NCBI GenBank assembly: GCA_046154185.1
Contig: JBJXGE010000025.1
Location: 1-60,532 of the forward strand
Length of the DNA stretch: 60,532 nucleotides
Reading direction: 5' to 3'
Source of the DNA: JBJXGE01 sp046154185
GTDB taxonomy: Bacteria; Planctomycetota; UBA8108; UBA1146; JAJFFE01
The notes beneath the pieces were generated by a model. That model saw only the letters and a program-made list of their open reading frames with translations. It searched no databases and was not told the DNA's origin. A program made the translations under genes and the position numbers. Below, piece by piece: positions 33,621-42,506 of this stretch; the stretch's first letter is position 1; each line of letters starts with the position of its first letter.

Positions 33621-34253
33621 TCAGTTTGCGACGCGCGTGTCGCCGCAACAGTTCTTGAACTTGCGGCCACTCCCACACGGACAGCGTGCGTTCCGGGGCG
33701 TTTCCGAATTGAGCCAGCTCGAGACATGAATCAGTTCGGGTTTCGCATCGTCAGCGTCGGAGGCGCCACCGTCGATCGGCGTCGTCGCAACTCGACCGCC
33801 AGCGTGCCGCGTCTGCTTCAAAGTCAGGAGTTGTTCGAGCGAATCCGTCATCGGAAAACTGCCAGAGAGTCCGGCGGACATCGACAGCACAAGGCGGCTC
33901 CCGAAGTCTTCGAAGTAACCGTCGCCCGAATTCGACGGCTGACCACGCAATCTTGCGTATCGGTACTGTTCGACGGGCGAGCGCCCGGCGAATTCCGCGC
34001 GCGGCGAATGATTCCAGAGTGCGCTCAGAGCCTCAAACAAATGGGGACTCGCGAAGCGGCCGAGCTTCGGATGCGCTGCTTGAAAACAGAGCGGGCAATC
34101 GACGTTTTGAAATCCGTGTTGGATCTCAGCGATCGACAACGGCAGCTTGAGTTCCGCGATCTGATGAGCGCAAGCCTCGAGCACTTGCCGAGGGTCTTCG
34201 GTCAGCAACTCCTCGATCTGTTGTGTGACGTGGGGTGAATTCGGCGCGAGCAT
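33621..34253 (-). CDS. SEC-C motif protein
   Basis: The 210-aa protein ends in a SEC-C zinc-binding motif, RCPCGSGRKFKNCCG, as in the tail of SecA and in many small proteins of unclear role. The rest contains a second Cys pair (VDCPLCFQAAHPKLG) and an alpha-helical N-terminal part (EELLTEDPRQVLEACAHQIAEL) that I cannot assign. GGAAAGGAG lies five bases before the ATG. It converges with the MTHFR-like fusion gene with only nine bases between stops. In the upstream spacer (34254-34457) there is a 16-bp tandem duplication of GCGGATCCCCAACCA(C/G) at about 34411-34442. Confidence 0.8.
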   Translation of the reverse strand: MLAPNSPHVTQQIEELLTEDPRQVLEACAHQIAELKLPLSIAEIQHGFQNVDCPLCFQAAHPKLGRFASPHLFEALSALWNHSPRAEFAGRSPVEQYRYARLRGQPSNSGDGYFEDFGSRLVLSMSAGLSGSFPMTDSLEQLLTLKQTRHAGGRVATTPIDGGASDADDAKPELIHVSSWLNSETPRNARCPCGSGRKFKNCCGDTRVAN

Positions 34254-34457
34254 CGGGCTCCTTTCCGACCCGCGTCTGCGGATCGAAAGTGCTTACGCAC
34301 GCCGCCGGCCAATTCGCGCGAACGTCGTACGCTCGTCCCTGCTCTTTCCGCCCATGAACCATCCGACCTGAACCGGACGCACCGCGGCCAATCGCCCGCT
34401 TGCGGTCGCTCGCGGATCCCCAACCACGCGGATCCCCAACCAGGTTTTGCCAGCCGA

Positions 34458-35660
34458 TTAGTCTTCCGGGCGTTCGCCGGCCGGCGCCATCTTGACGAGG
34501 CGCGGCTGAAAGCGGGCGAGCGGTTCGACGAGGTCGGCTTGCTCGCGCATCACGACGTCGATGTCTTTGTAGACCATCGGCACTTCGTCGAGGCCTGCGG
34601 AGATGAGTTTGACGCCGCGCGCGCGCAGCAGCGCATTCGCCTGCTCCCACGTGAACGTCTTCTTCGCTTGCGTGCGACTCATCACGCGACCGGCGCCGTG
34701 TGATGCGGAGTTGAGGGAGTCCGGGTGGCCTTTGCCGCGCACGATGTACGTCGTGCTCGCCATCGATCCCGGGATAATGCCGAGCACGCCGACGCCAGCC
34801 GGCGTGGCGCCCTTGCGGTGAACGATCAGTTCTTCGCCGTCATGCCGCTCTTTCCACGCATAGTTGTGGTGATTCTCGAGATCGAGCAGCACTTCGGCGC
34901 CCAAGTGTTGCGCAACATGGCGGTGGATGCACGCGTGGTTGGCCGCCGCATACGCCCCCATCAGTTCCATCGCTTGCCAATATTCTTGTCCCGCGTGCGA
35001 TGCGAGGTCGAGCCACGCGAGATGCTGAAGGTCCTTCGGCAGCTCCTTGCGGAGATGCATCGCGAGTTTCGAATAATGGTCGGCCACTGCCGCGCCGGTA
35101 CCGCGGCTCCCGCTGTGACTGAGGAGCGCGAGATAAGTCCCGACCGGAAGTCCGGCAGCCGCGATGTCGATGCTGAGCGTGCCGAATTCCACAAAGTGGT
35201 TGCCGCTGCCGCTCGTGCCGAGTTGCGACCACGCGCGGTCCTTCGAACCGCCCGTAATAGGACTCACACTCCAGTCGCGATCGAGCACCTCGTGCGAGCG
35301 CCGATTCTTGAAGTTGGCGCCGACGCCGAAGCGCGTCTCGGCTTCGATCGCGCGCCGCAACCGATCTTCATTCTTGTCGAGCGTCGCGACCGGTAGATCG
35401 AGCACCGTGAGTTTCATCCGACATGCGATGTCGACGCCGACCGCGTACGGAATCACGGCGTTGCGGGTCGCCAAGACCCCACCGATCGGCAACCCATAGC
35501 CCAAGTGCGCATCCGGCATCAGCGCGCCGCGCACCGCAACTGGGAGTCGACACGCATTCGCCATTTGCGCCACCGACTGCGGCTCGAGATTCTCACCCCA
35601 CTGCCGATACGGAACGCTGCGCATCGCGCGTGCTGAGTTCGATTCCTGCCCGGCAGTCAT
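34458..35660 (-). CDS. rtcB: RtcB-type RNA ligase
   Basis: The 400-aa protein belongs to the RtcB family, which joins RNA 2',3'-cyclic phosphate or 3'-phosphate ends to 5'-OH ends using GTP and Mn2+. Motifs: MPDAHLGYGLPIGGVLA, VGVDIACRM with a metal-binding Cys, SGSGNHFVEFG, LSHSGSRGTG, NHHNYAWKE and SASHGAGRVMSR carrying the guanylated His. GAGAGG at 35670-35675 suits ATG 35660 (nine-base spacing) better than ATG 35669, which it touches. The gene lies 13 bases behind a Cys-repeat lipoprotein gene, so the two are probably co-transcribed, an unusual partnership. Confidence 0.94.
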   Translation of the reverse strand: MTAGQESNSARAMRSVPYRQWGENLEPQSVAQMANACRLPVAVRGALMPDAHLGYGLPIGGVLATRNAVIPYAVGVDIACRMKLTVLDLPVATLDKNEDRLRRAIEAETRFGVGANFKNRRSHEVLDRDWSVSPITGGSKDRAWSQLGTSGSGNHFVEFGTLSIDIAAAGLPVGTYLALLSHSGSRGTGAAVADHYSKLAMHLRKELPKDLQHLAWLDLASHAGQEYWQAMELMGAYAAANHACIHRHVAQHLGAEVLLDLENHHNYAWKERHDGEELIVHRKGATPAGVGVLGIIPGSMASTTYIVRGKGHPDSLNSASHGAGRVMSRTQAKKTFTWEQANALLRARGVKLISAGLDEVPMVYKDIDVVMREQADLVEPLARFQPRLVKMAPAGERPED

Positions 35661-35673
35661 TGCATTCATCCTC

Positions 35674-36279
35674 TCAACGCGGGTAGGCGATCTTGCAGCG
35701 CGGACATCGACTACCGGTGAACTGCGCCGCCGCGCAAAGTTCACACTTCGCGAGCTGCTCGAGCGCCGCGACGAGGCGTTGGTATTCGACAGCGGCCGCC
35801 TCAAAATCGGATCGCTGCGTGAACGCAACGTTGCCAACCACGCCGACCGCGCAGGAATCGCACCAGCCCGTGCTGCGCGAATTCTCGCGACAGGTGCGGC
35901 ACGCGATGTCGCTCGGATCAACCACTTGACCGCGCGCGAGATGATAATTCAGACGCGCGACGTAGGCCTTGCCCCGGATGAACCCCATACCGTGGCGATC
36001 GCAGAATCCCTCGGCCTTGAGCGCAACTTGGCAGGAGTCGCAGTCGATGCGACTCGGATCTACGTCGTGACCATGCGCGTCGAGTACTTCGAAGAACATC
36101 CGCGACGGGATCTCGAGCGCCGCCACGTAACCGACGCTGCAGACGTCGCACCAGCCGTTGTCAATCCGCGCCCGCGCGCACACGCAACCCGGCGGCGGCG
36201 GGTCGATGAGCTCCGGCGCCGGCGAACACGCGACGCTCATGAGCACGCACAAGAACGCACCGAAACACCGGCGCGTCAT
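35674..36279 (-). CDS. Lipoprotein with four Cys-pair repeats
   Basis: The 201-aa protein has a lipoprotein signal (FGAFLCVLMSVACSP). The rest is built from four similar units, each with a C-x-x-C pair, about eight residues, then a second pair: CVCARARIDNGWCDVC, CDSCQVALKAEGFCDRH (last Cys replaced by His), CRTCRENSRSTGWCDSC and CELCAAAQFTGSRCPRC. They look like zinc-ribbon-like or haem-free metal sites. Linkers of about 35 residues separate units 1-2 and 2-3. The start is ATG 36279 with GGGA upstream. It is directly upstream of rtcB. Function unknown; the repeats suggest metal binding at the cell envelope. Confidence 0.75.
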   Translation of the reverse strand: MTRRCFGAFLCVLMSVACSPAPELIDPPPPGCVCARARIDNGWCDVCSVGYVAALEIPSRMFFEVLDAHGHDVDPSRIDCDSCQVALKAEGFCDRHGMGFIRGKAYVARLNYHLARGQVVDPSDIACRTCRENSRSTGWCDSCAVGVVGNVAFTQRSDFEAAAVEYQRLVAALEQLAKCELCAAAQFTGSRCPRCKIAYPR

Positions 36280-36307
36280 CGTCCCATTCGGTCGCGCTAC
36301 CACGGCG

Positions 36308-37051
36308 CTATTCACATGCGAGATCAGGATAAGGCGGCGGCGGCGGCGGGCCGCCGCTGAAGAGATGGCTGAGCAAGTAAACACTGTCCGCGATGTTTGT
36401 TTGGTCATCGTCATTGACATCGCCCGCCACCGCCGGCGCCGGCGAGTAGCCATCGTTGAAGAGAAACGCGAGCAAGTAGACGACATCCGCGACATTGATC
36501 GAGAGGTCGAAATTGGTATCCCCCCGAATAAACTCGCAACCGACGCTCACACTGCCGGTCACGTCTTGAAAATTCGTCGGCGAGTTCAGCGCCACGGAGC
36601 CATCTTGGTGCAACGAACTAAGACCGTCGAGCGGCAGCGCGCCCGGCCCAAAACTCAGCTCGGCCGCGGGAAAGAAGAAGTAACTCAGCGCATCCTCAAC
36701 GGTGCTAAAGAAATTGTCGGTGATGATGTAGTCCGGCGTCGGCGCGCCCGGCAGCGCCGCAAAACCGGGTGTCGCCATCAGCAAATACTTGTTCGCCGTG
36801 CTGCCCGCCGGCAAGTCGCTCGTGAAGAAGTAGCTATTCGAATTCGTGAAGCTGCTGATCCACAGCCCAGTGAGCGCCGTCTCATCCGGCGCGCCGCAAC
36901 ACTCTTTCAATTCGATGAACTGAATCGTGCCATCGGCGCTCGAGAAGATTTCATTGATACGCCACAGATGCGAAGCCCCTTGCGCCGGGGCCGTGGCCAG
37001 CCCAAATACGAAGCACGCCAAAATCTGCACGCTGAAACGAGCGACTTGCAT
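36308..37051 (-). CDS. Secreted lamin-tail-like protein with paired calcium-loop module
   Basis: The 247-aa protein has a signal peptide (FSVQILACFVFGLATAPAQG). The body (about 25-150) resembles a lamin-tail/LTD-like beta-sandwich: HLWRINEIFSSADGTIQFIELKE in pattern, then NKYLLMATPGFAALPGAP and YIITDNFFSTVEDALSYFF. From about residue 175: RGDTNFDLSINVADVVYLLAFLF and DVNDDDQTNIADSVYLLSHLF, a dockerin-like pair. The C-terminus is PPPPPPYPDLACE, so the usual Cys-Pro tail is shortened. GAGAGGGGG lies about six bases before ATG 37051. The 331-bp spacer upstream holds REP-like repeats. Confidence 0.8.
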   Translation of the reverse strand: MQVARFSVQILACFVFGLATAPAQGASHLWRINEIFSSADGTIQFIELKECCGAPDETALTGLWISSFTNSNSYFFTSDLPAGSTANKYLLMATPGFAALPGAPTPDYIITDNFFSTVEDALSYFFFPAAELSFGPGALPLDGLSSLHQDGSVALNSPTNFQDVTGSVSVGCEFIRGDTNFDLSINVADVVYLLAFLFNDGYSPAPAVAGDVNDDDQTNIADSVYLLSHLFSGGPPPPPPYPDLACE

Positions 37052-37261
37052 CGGGACCCCCTCTCCACCATTCATGATCCTGCAGCGAATGCTCAAGGCC
37101 GACTCGCGAAAGTTCGGATTGCGAACGGCGATTGCTGATCGAGCTGCCTTTGAATAGTCCGGGAGTCTATTCGGCGCGATGCGGTCTTTCAATCGGCGGC
37201 TCGATAATCGGTGCTACGCGGGGCGATACCTGCAGCGGTTGAAACTCTCGCGGATTCGGTC

Positions 37262-37380
37262 TCGCGGTAACTCCGCCGGCCCTGCAGGCCGGAACCTCTG
37301 TTTGATCGTGACCCAGGGTAGGCCGCAGGGCCGGCGAACCTTGGGCTATGTTCCCTCGGGCCCTGCAGGCGCCTTCTCAG
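37262..37380. repeat. REP-like palindromic repeats in the spacer
   Basis: The spacer contains CCGGCCCTGCAGGCCGG, GTAGGCCGCAGGGCCGGCG and TTGGGCTATGTTCCCTCGGG followed by CCCTGCAGGC. The same words (GGGCTAT...CCC, GCCCTGCAGGC, GGCCGGCG) recur at the right end of the window. They fold as short GC-rich hairpins between genes. The remainder of 37193-37523 shows no gene. Confidence 0.6.
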
Positions 37381-37523
37381 ATTCGGAAACCGCAAATCTC
37401 ATTTGCACGGCGCGGTTGAAAGTCGCGATACTCCGAGCCCAGCGAGTCGAGCTCGATGGGTGAGTCTGCGTTCCGACGCTTTCGGCCGCCGAAACGAAAC
37501 ATGTACGAATAGAGAACTCCGAT

Positions 37524-40500
37524 ATGTCGCCCTCGCCGCGTTCATATTTCGCGTTCACTACGGCACTCCTGTTTGCGAGCTGTTCGAACTTACAAGTTCC
37601 GACTCCGCAACTCGTCCCACCGCATCCGCCGGCCACTTCCGTTGGTGAATCTATTCGCCACTTGCGGTCGGACGGCGACGTGTTGATTTACGTCGGTGAT
37701 TTGCTAGCGCCGTGTGAGATGCTGTTGAAAAACGAAACTCTGCGACTGGCCGTCACCGAAGGAAGAATCGCCGAATGGATCGGCTCCGGCACCGGGCACT
37801 TTCTCGTCGACGAACTACCGCGCAAGATCGTCGCGGCGCGCGCACGACTTCCGCGGGAACTCACCATCGTGATTCCGAGCGTCACGCTCAAATCCTACAC
37901 GCGCGCCTGCCAGGCGTTGATGCTACTCACACTGATGGCTGCGGCGCCAGCGACCGAATACGAGGCTCGTCGCGCAGACGTCGAACGACTCGTCATCGAG
38001 TGCTGCCAGCTTGCCGAGTCGTGGGAAGGGTTCGCGCTCGAATCGGTTGCGGTCTTCGTCGACGCGGAGGCAAGTCGAGGGGCATTCGAACAAATCGTTG
38101 AGTTGTGCGAATTGCTGCCCGCGCGCGGAATCGCCGTCGAACGCGCGGATGATCGGCTGCGCGTCACGCTGAATCTCGAGAGCTGGTTCGTTGATGACAC
38201 GCTCATCAAGGAGTTCTTCGAGAACGAGATCTTCTACGCCGAGATTCCCGCGACCGTTCTTGAACGACTCCGGCGAAGCCTCGCGAGTCTCGCACAAGCG
38301 ATCGAGCTCGAAGTCGAAGGACCAAACTTACGATTGACGATGCATGGCCGACGTGCCGGCGATCCCGCAGCTTCGACAACTCCGCGGCGAGAGTTTTCCC
38401 AATTGGGGTCACTTTGGCTCGAGTCGCCGCCACCCGCGCTGTTCGTCGACTGGTCGCTCGCTTCGCTCACAACTGCATGGACTGAGTCCTGGGCGTGCTG
38501 GGAGCGTTGGGCACCGACGCCGATCGGGAAACTCGCGGCGAGTTTCGACTCCGACGATTTCCTCGGGGCACTACTCGACACTCAACGACGACTGCGACGC
38601 GCTCCAGCCAGCGGAACGTGTCGCCTCAACCTGTCGCAAGGCATCGAGTTTGTCTCCCAAGTCGCGCCGAGGCGGCCGAGCGCGGATCTCGCCACGTCGG
38701 CACTGCGCAGACTCGTTCCGTCCGACGCCCTTTTTTCTTGGCTCGCGAGTTCTACGACCGGCGGAGAACTTCTCGCCGACGCGATGAGCGAGTTCGAAAA
38801 TCGCATGGGCTTGAGAGAATTCGCGGCGACGCTGCAAGCAGACCCGAGCGCACCCGCGATCGAGGTGACGATAGTCGGCTACTACGAGCGATTTGCGCGC
38901 GCCCGGCAACTGATTCGAGAAGGGCTCGACGTGTTCGATGGTCCGTGCGCGCTCGTCGCCGACAACCGAGTCGCGGACGAACTCACACTGGGGCGAATCA
39001 AGCACGATGGCACCGGACACTCTTGTCGGCTCGCGAACACGCCGCTTCCGGAACTCGCGGTCATACTTGAATGTGGCGACGCGGAACGTGCCGCGCATCA
39101 GTTGGATCAGCTTTACGGCGCGCTCGTTCAGGGCTTTCTCGTCGAGGAAACACCGTCGAACGCTCCGCCGTTTCTTGTGACCGAGGACCTCGGCATAGTC
39201 GCGCCCACGCGAGTGTTCTCGGCGCACTGGTTCGAGCGGATCCTCAAGGCGCATCGAGTCATCGCAGAGACGCGCGGCGATTGGCGTCCGCATCTCGTCG
39301 TACTGGACGACAAGACGCTGCTCGTCTCGACGTCGATCAGTCTCAGTCAGCGCATCCTGCGAAATCGCGACGATTCCAGCGGCTGGCTTTCGCTCCCGGC
39401 GGTTCCGGCGGGCACGCGACTCGTTTCGCAAAGCGCCGACGTTGTTCCATTCCTGCGGGCATCGCTGGCCCAGCTGCGCAAGTGGCACACACGCGACACT
39501 GTGAGGGGCGCGATTTGGTTGATCTTCGAAGCAAACGATACGACTCATGAATATGTCCCGACGATTTCGAGCGCTATACGGACGCTCCGCGCCTTCGAGG
39601 AATTCCTGCGCCTCGCTGGCTCCATCCGCGAAGGCGCGATCGAGGATGCCACGACGCGCACTCATCGCTGGCGCCTCTCGGGCCCGGACGCGAAGTGGGC
39701 CGATGCGTACGCCCGGAGAATTCGATTCCAGACGCGCGCCGCGGAGTTGAATGAGCGAGTCGGCGACGCGATTGAGCAGGCGCTCGCCTGGTTGTGTCGG
39801 CACCAAAATGCCGATGGTGCCTGGAGCGCGGGTGACGCTGCCTACGAGCATTGCACCGACGGCGTTGAGAAGTGCCCAGACTCCGAATCTCCACAGTTGG
39901 AAACCGCCAACGACGATGCGAGCACGTTCGTGACTTCGTTGGCTATGCTGGCGCTTCTTGGAGCTGCCAACACCCATCGAGATGGTGAACTCAGAGAGTT
40001 TGTGCAGCGCGCGGTCGACTGGTTGCTCCGGCAGCAGCAGCAAGTGCTCGAGCCGCCAACGTCGCGATACCGTTTCCATCGCGAACTCACGCGGGATGGC
40101 ACTCGCGTACAAGCGATCGCGACGCTCGCGCTTGCGGAGCTCTACTTCCTCTCGCGCGACAAAGCACTTCTGCGAGAAGCCGTGACGAGAGCCGTCGAAG
40201 AGTGCTTTCTCACGCAGCAGCCGTCGGGCGGTTGGGGCACTGCCGGCCTCGACGATGCCGACACGGTGACCACGACTCTCATGGTCGCGGCACTCAGAAC
40301 GGCGACGACTCTCGCCGGATCGAAGCTCCTTGCGATCGATCTCGAGCGTTTCGACGGAGCGCTCGCAAACGCCAAGAACTGGTACGAGCGCGTCACCCAT
40401 CCGACGACGGGAATCGTCCGCGTCGAGCCGACTTCGACAGGCGAGGCGACGACACTCACGAACGAGAATCTCGCCTGCACTGGCATGGCGGGCTTGGCTC

Positions 40501-40880
40501 GCCTCATGTGCGGCGAGCGCAAGTCCGCAGAGTCGCTCGTGTCGGCGGTGAAAAGCATTCGCGCCGATCTCGCTGCGAATCCGGCCGCCTCACGCCAAGA
40601 CGAGCGTCGCAATCTCTCAGGCAATTACTTCACGTCGTACTTTCTGTTTCAAATCGGCGGCGGCGCTTGGCACGAATGGAACCTTGCGACAACCGAGGAC
40701 ACGCTCCAGTTGTTCGACGAGTCCGGCTGCGCGCGCGGCAGTTTCCAGAGCGACGACCCGTTGCTGCGATTGAGCGGCCGGGCGTTCGCGACGGCGCTGT
40801 GCGCCATGACGTTAGAGGTACGCCATCGCTATGTGTGGTCCAGCAGGGCCGAGTTCGACGAGGTCGATGACGAGGAGTAG
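37524..40880 (+). CDS. Large lipoprotein with C-terminal terpenoid-cyclase-like alpha/alpha barrel
   Basis: The 1118-aa protein has a lipoprotein signal (YFAFTTALLFASCSN). Residues about 40-750 are not recognisable; parts resemble repeated beta-rich blocks (VLIYVGDLLAPCEML, PALFVDWSLASLTTAW, LFSWLASSTTGGELLADAM). From about 755 there are helical repeats of prenyltransferase/squalene-oxidase type: AIEQALAWLCRHQNADGAWS, VTSLAMLALLGAANTH, AVDWLLRQQQ, TQQPSGGWGTAG. This toroid fold also occurs in complement/A2M-like proteins, but no thioester motif is seen. The C-terminus is acidic (FDEVDDEE). Probably a large surface or periplasmic protein; enzymatic activity is not implied. Confidence 0.75.
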   Translation: MSPSPRSYFAFTTALLFASCSNLQVPTPQLVPPHPPATSVGESIRHLRSDGDVLIYVGDLLAPCEMLLKNETLRLAVTEGRIAEWIGSGTGHFLVDELPRKIVAARARLPRELTIVIPSVTLKSYTRACQALMLLTLMAAAPATEYEARRADVERLVIECCQLAESWEGFALESVAVFVDAEASRGAFEQIVELCELLPARGIAVERADDRLRVTLNLESWFVDDTLIKEFFENEIFYAEIPATVLERLRRSLASLAQAIELEVEGPNLRLTMHGRRAGDPAASTTPRREFSQLGSLWLESPPPALFVDWSLASLTTAWTESWACWERWAPTPIGKLAASFDSDDFLGALLDTQRRLRRAPASGTCRLNLSQGIEFVSQVAPRRPSADLATSALRRLVPSDALFSWLASSTTGGELLADAMSEFENRMGLREFAATLQADPSAPAIEVTIVGYYERFARARQLIREGLDVFDGPCALVADNRVADELTLGRIKHDGTGHSCRLANTPLPELAVILECGDAERAAHQLDQLYGALVQGFLVEETPSNAPPFLVTEDLGIVAPTRVFSAHWFERILKAHRVIAETRGDWRPHLVVLDDKTLLVSTSISLSQRILRNRDDSSGWLSLPAVPAGTRLVSQSADVVPFLRASLAQLRKWHTRDTVRGAIWLIFEANDTTHEYVPTISSAIRTLRAFEEFLRLAGSIREGAIEDATTRTHRWRLSGPDAKWADAYARRIRFQTRAAELNERVGDAIEQALAWLCRHQNADGAWSAGDAAYEHCTDGVEKCPDSESPQLETANDDASTFVTSLAMLALLGAANTHRDGELREFVQRAVDWLLRQQQQVLEPPTSRYRFHRELTRDGTRVQAIATLALAELYFLSRDKALLREAVTRAVEECFLTQQPSGGWGTAGLDDADTVTTTLMVAALRTATTLAGSKLLAIDLERFDGALANAKNWYERVTHPTTGIVRVEPTSTGEATTLTNENLACTGMAGLARLMCGERKSAESLVSAVKSIRADLAANPAASRQDERRNLSGNYFTSYFLFQIGGGAWHEWNLATTEDTLQLFDESGCARGSFQSDDPLLRLSGRAFATALCAMTLEVRHRYVWSSRAEFDEVDDEE

Positions 40881-40902
40881 TGAACTAGCATCGCGCGATC
40901 GG

Positions 40903-42204
40903 CTATGGCGTACACGCCGCGGCTGACACGCAGTTCATTTGATCGTCGTCGACGCCTTGGCCGGTGAGGGTGAGCGATTGTCCCCAGTAGGACGCGGAGT
41001 CCAGTGTCGGGTCGGGGCCGCAATGCGTCGGGTCGAATGCGCCGCCGGCCAGAAGGCCCAGGACAAACGGCTCCGGTAGCAGCGGGCCGCTCGCGAACAA
41101 ATAGTTGAGGACCGCGACCGGGTCGGCGATGTCGAGGTCGCCGTCGTCGTTCGCGTCGCACGCGTCGATGCAAGTCGGGATCGGGCCCGTGCCGGCGCCG
41201 CCCGATGGGAACAGCGCCAACAAGATAGAGACGGGGTCCGCGATGTTGAGGACGGCGTCATTGTTGGCGTCGCCGCGGATGAAGTACTCGGGCCCGCCGG
41301 GTAACGACGTCGAAGAGATGACGTTGCCGAACGGACCGAAGAGCCCCGCATCATTTTGCGAAATGAACGCGCTGCCGTCCGGGGTGAAACGAAAGATGTC
41401 GGCGGGCAGCGTTCCTAGGCCATTCTCATAGTCGGAGACGTAGATGCGGCCTTGGCTATCGACCGTGACCGAAACCGGCCAGGCGTCGGTCGGTGCATCA
41501 AATGAGCCGAGCACCGCGCCCGTGTCCGGATCGTAGCGCACTAAATTGCCGCCCGCCGCGACCAGTTCGCCGTTGAAATTGAACTGCAGTCCTTCGAGCG
41601 ATCCTGGATTTGCACTCTGAATCGAGTGGCTCCACGTGAAGGTGGTGAAAGTCGCGTCGGCATCCAACACGTGAATCCGCGCATCCGACTGGCTCGCGAC
41701 GTACAACCGCTGCTGCGAGTCGAACGTGATGCCGGTCAGTTGCCCCGCGCCCGCCGGAAGCGTGATCGTCTGCGCGAAGACATAGCCGGCGGCGCTGTAT
41801 TGATTCAACAAGCCGGAGCCGCCCGTCGCCGTCGTCGTGTAAAGATTGCCGAGGCTATCGAAGATGATGTTCTCGGTCGCCTCGGCCGTGACTTTGGGAT
41901 ACGTGGCGATCGGCACGCCCGGCGCGCTGAACTCGACGAAGCTCGCGTAGGCGGCGACGACGAGATTCCCTTGCCCATTGAAAGCCATACCGTTCGGCCC
42001 GTAAGTAAAAACGGGCGACGCGACCGTGCTAAACGCCGGATGCGTGAACGCTGACTGGAACACCAGTGTCTCGGCGTCGTAGATCCGCACCTCATCGGTT
42101 CGAGAAGACGCGATGAGGAGAAGGCCGGCCGGAAAGTCACCGGCGTGCGAAATCGAACTCAGGAGTAAAGACAAAACAAGCGACACGAGCGCGCGGTTGA
42201 ACAT
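40903..42204 (-). CDS. Secreted beta-propeller (NHL/SMP-30-like) with dockerin-like C-terminus
   Basis: The 433-aa exported protein (signal VSLVLSLLLSSISHAG) has propeller-type repeats: PNGMAFNGQGNLVVAAY, ENIIFDSLGNLYTTT, LTGITFDSQQRLYVAS, LEGLQFNFNGELVAAGG and VSVTVDSQGRIYVSDY. Two calcium loops follow (RGDANNDAVLNIADPV, DANDDGDLDIADPV). The tail CGPDPTLDSAS is extended compared with relatives before the final NCVSAAACTP. GAGGAT lies seven bases ahead of the ATG. It is transcribed away from the next gene upstream on the same strand, with a hairpin terminator between them. Confidence 0.85.
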   Translation of the reverse strand: MFNRALVSLVLSLLLSSISHAGDFPAGLLLIASSRTDEVRIYDAETLVFQSAFTHPAFSTVASPVFTYGPNGMAFNGQGNLVVAAYASFVEFSAPGVPIATYPKVTAEATENIIFDSLGNLYTTTATGGSGLLNQYSAAGYVFAQTITLPAGAGQLTGITFDSQQRLYVASQSDARIHVLDADATFTTFTWSHSIQSANPGSLEGLQFNFNGELVAAGGNLVRYDPDTGAVLGSFDAPTDAWPVSVTVDSQGRIYVSDYENGLGTLPADIFRFTPDGSAFISQNDAGLFGPFGNVISSTSLPGGPEYFIRGDANNDAVLNIADPVSILLALFPSGGAGTGPIPTCIDACDANDDGDLDIADPVAVLNYLFASGPLLPEPFVLGLLAGGAFDPTHCGPDPTLDSASYWGQSLTLTGQGVDDDQMNCVSAAACTP

Positions 42205-42466
42205 TTGGGATCCTCATTTCGAAGAGCGCTGTGCAAATCACTGCGATGGAATGGAGCTGAATAGCGGAGAGCCTCTAGTAAACGCGGCATGCCGTCAAGC
42301 CGCGACTCTGCGGTGACCGTCACACAGGACGAATACGGCCCCCATGAGACTCCCGTGGAGGAGCTCAGCGAGTTGCCGACCGAGATCACAGCACGCATCC
42401 GCGCGCGATCACGTTGACGCTTGGCGCGGGAGTGGAGCTTTCATTCCCTTAGCCGTCGCGAAACTT
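42205..42466. other. Intergenic spacer without visible gene
   Basis: This part of the 302-bp spacer presumably carries the promoter of the minus-strand propeller gene. I see no coding frame with family features and no repeat or RNA motif. The adjoining hairpin at 42467-42497 is listed separately. Confidence 0.5.
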
Positions 42467-42497
42467 CGAGCGAGCCCGCATTGCGCGGGCTCGCTCG
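42467..42497 (-). terminator. 13-bp perfect hairpin terminator
   Basis: CGAGCGAGCCCGC pairs perfectly with GCGGGCTCGCTCG around the loop ATTGC. It lies about 10 bases after the stop of the minus-strand gene ending at 42507. A short T stretch follows (AAGTTT on the minus strand). It most likely ends that transcript. Confidence 0.7.
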
Positions 42498-42506
42498 GTG
42501 GTTTTC

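Noticed and set aside
34411..34442. Tandem copy GCGGATCCCCAACCA as a regulatory box
   Set aside because: Two copies only, next to the stop of rtcB; looks like a small local duplication with no clear role.
38571..40400. 609-codon open frame opposite the large lipoprotein gene
   Set aside because: It is antisense to a protein with a lipoprotein signal and a recognisable toroid domain; no start context or motif supports it.
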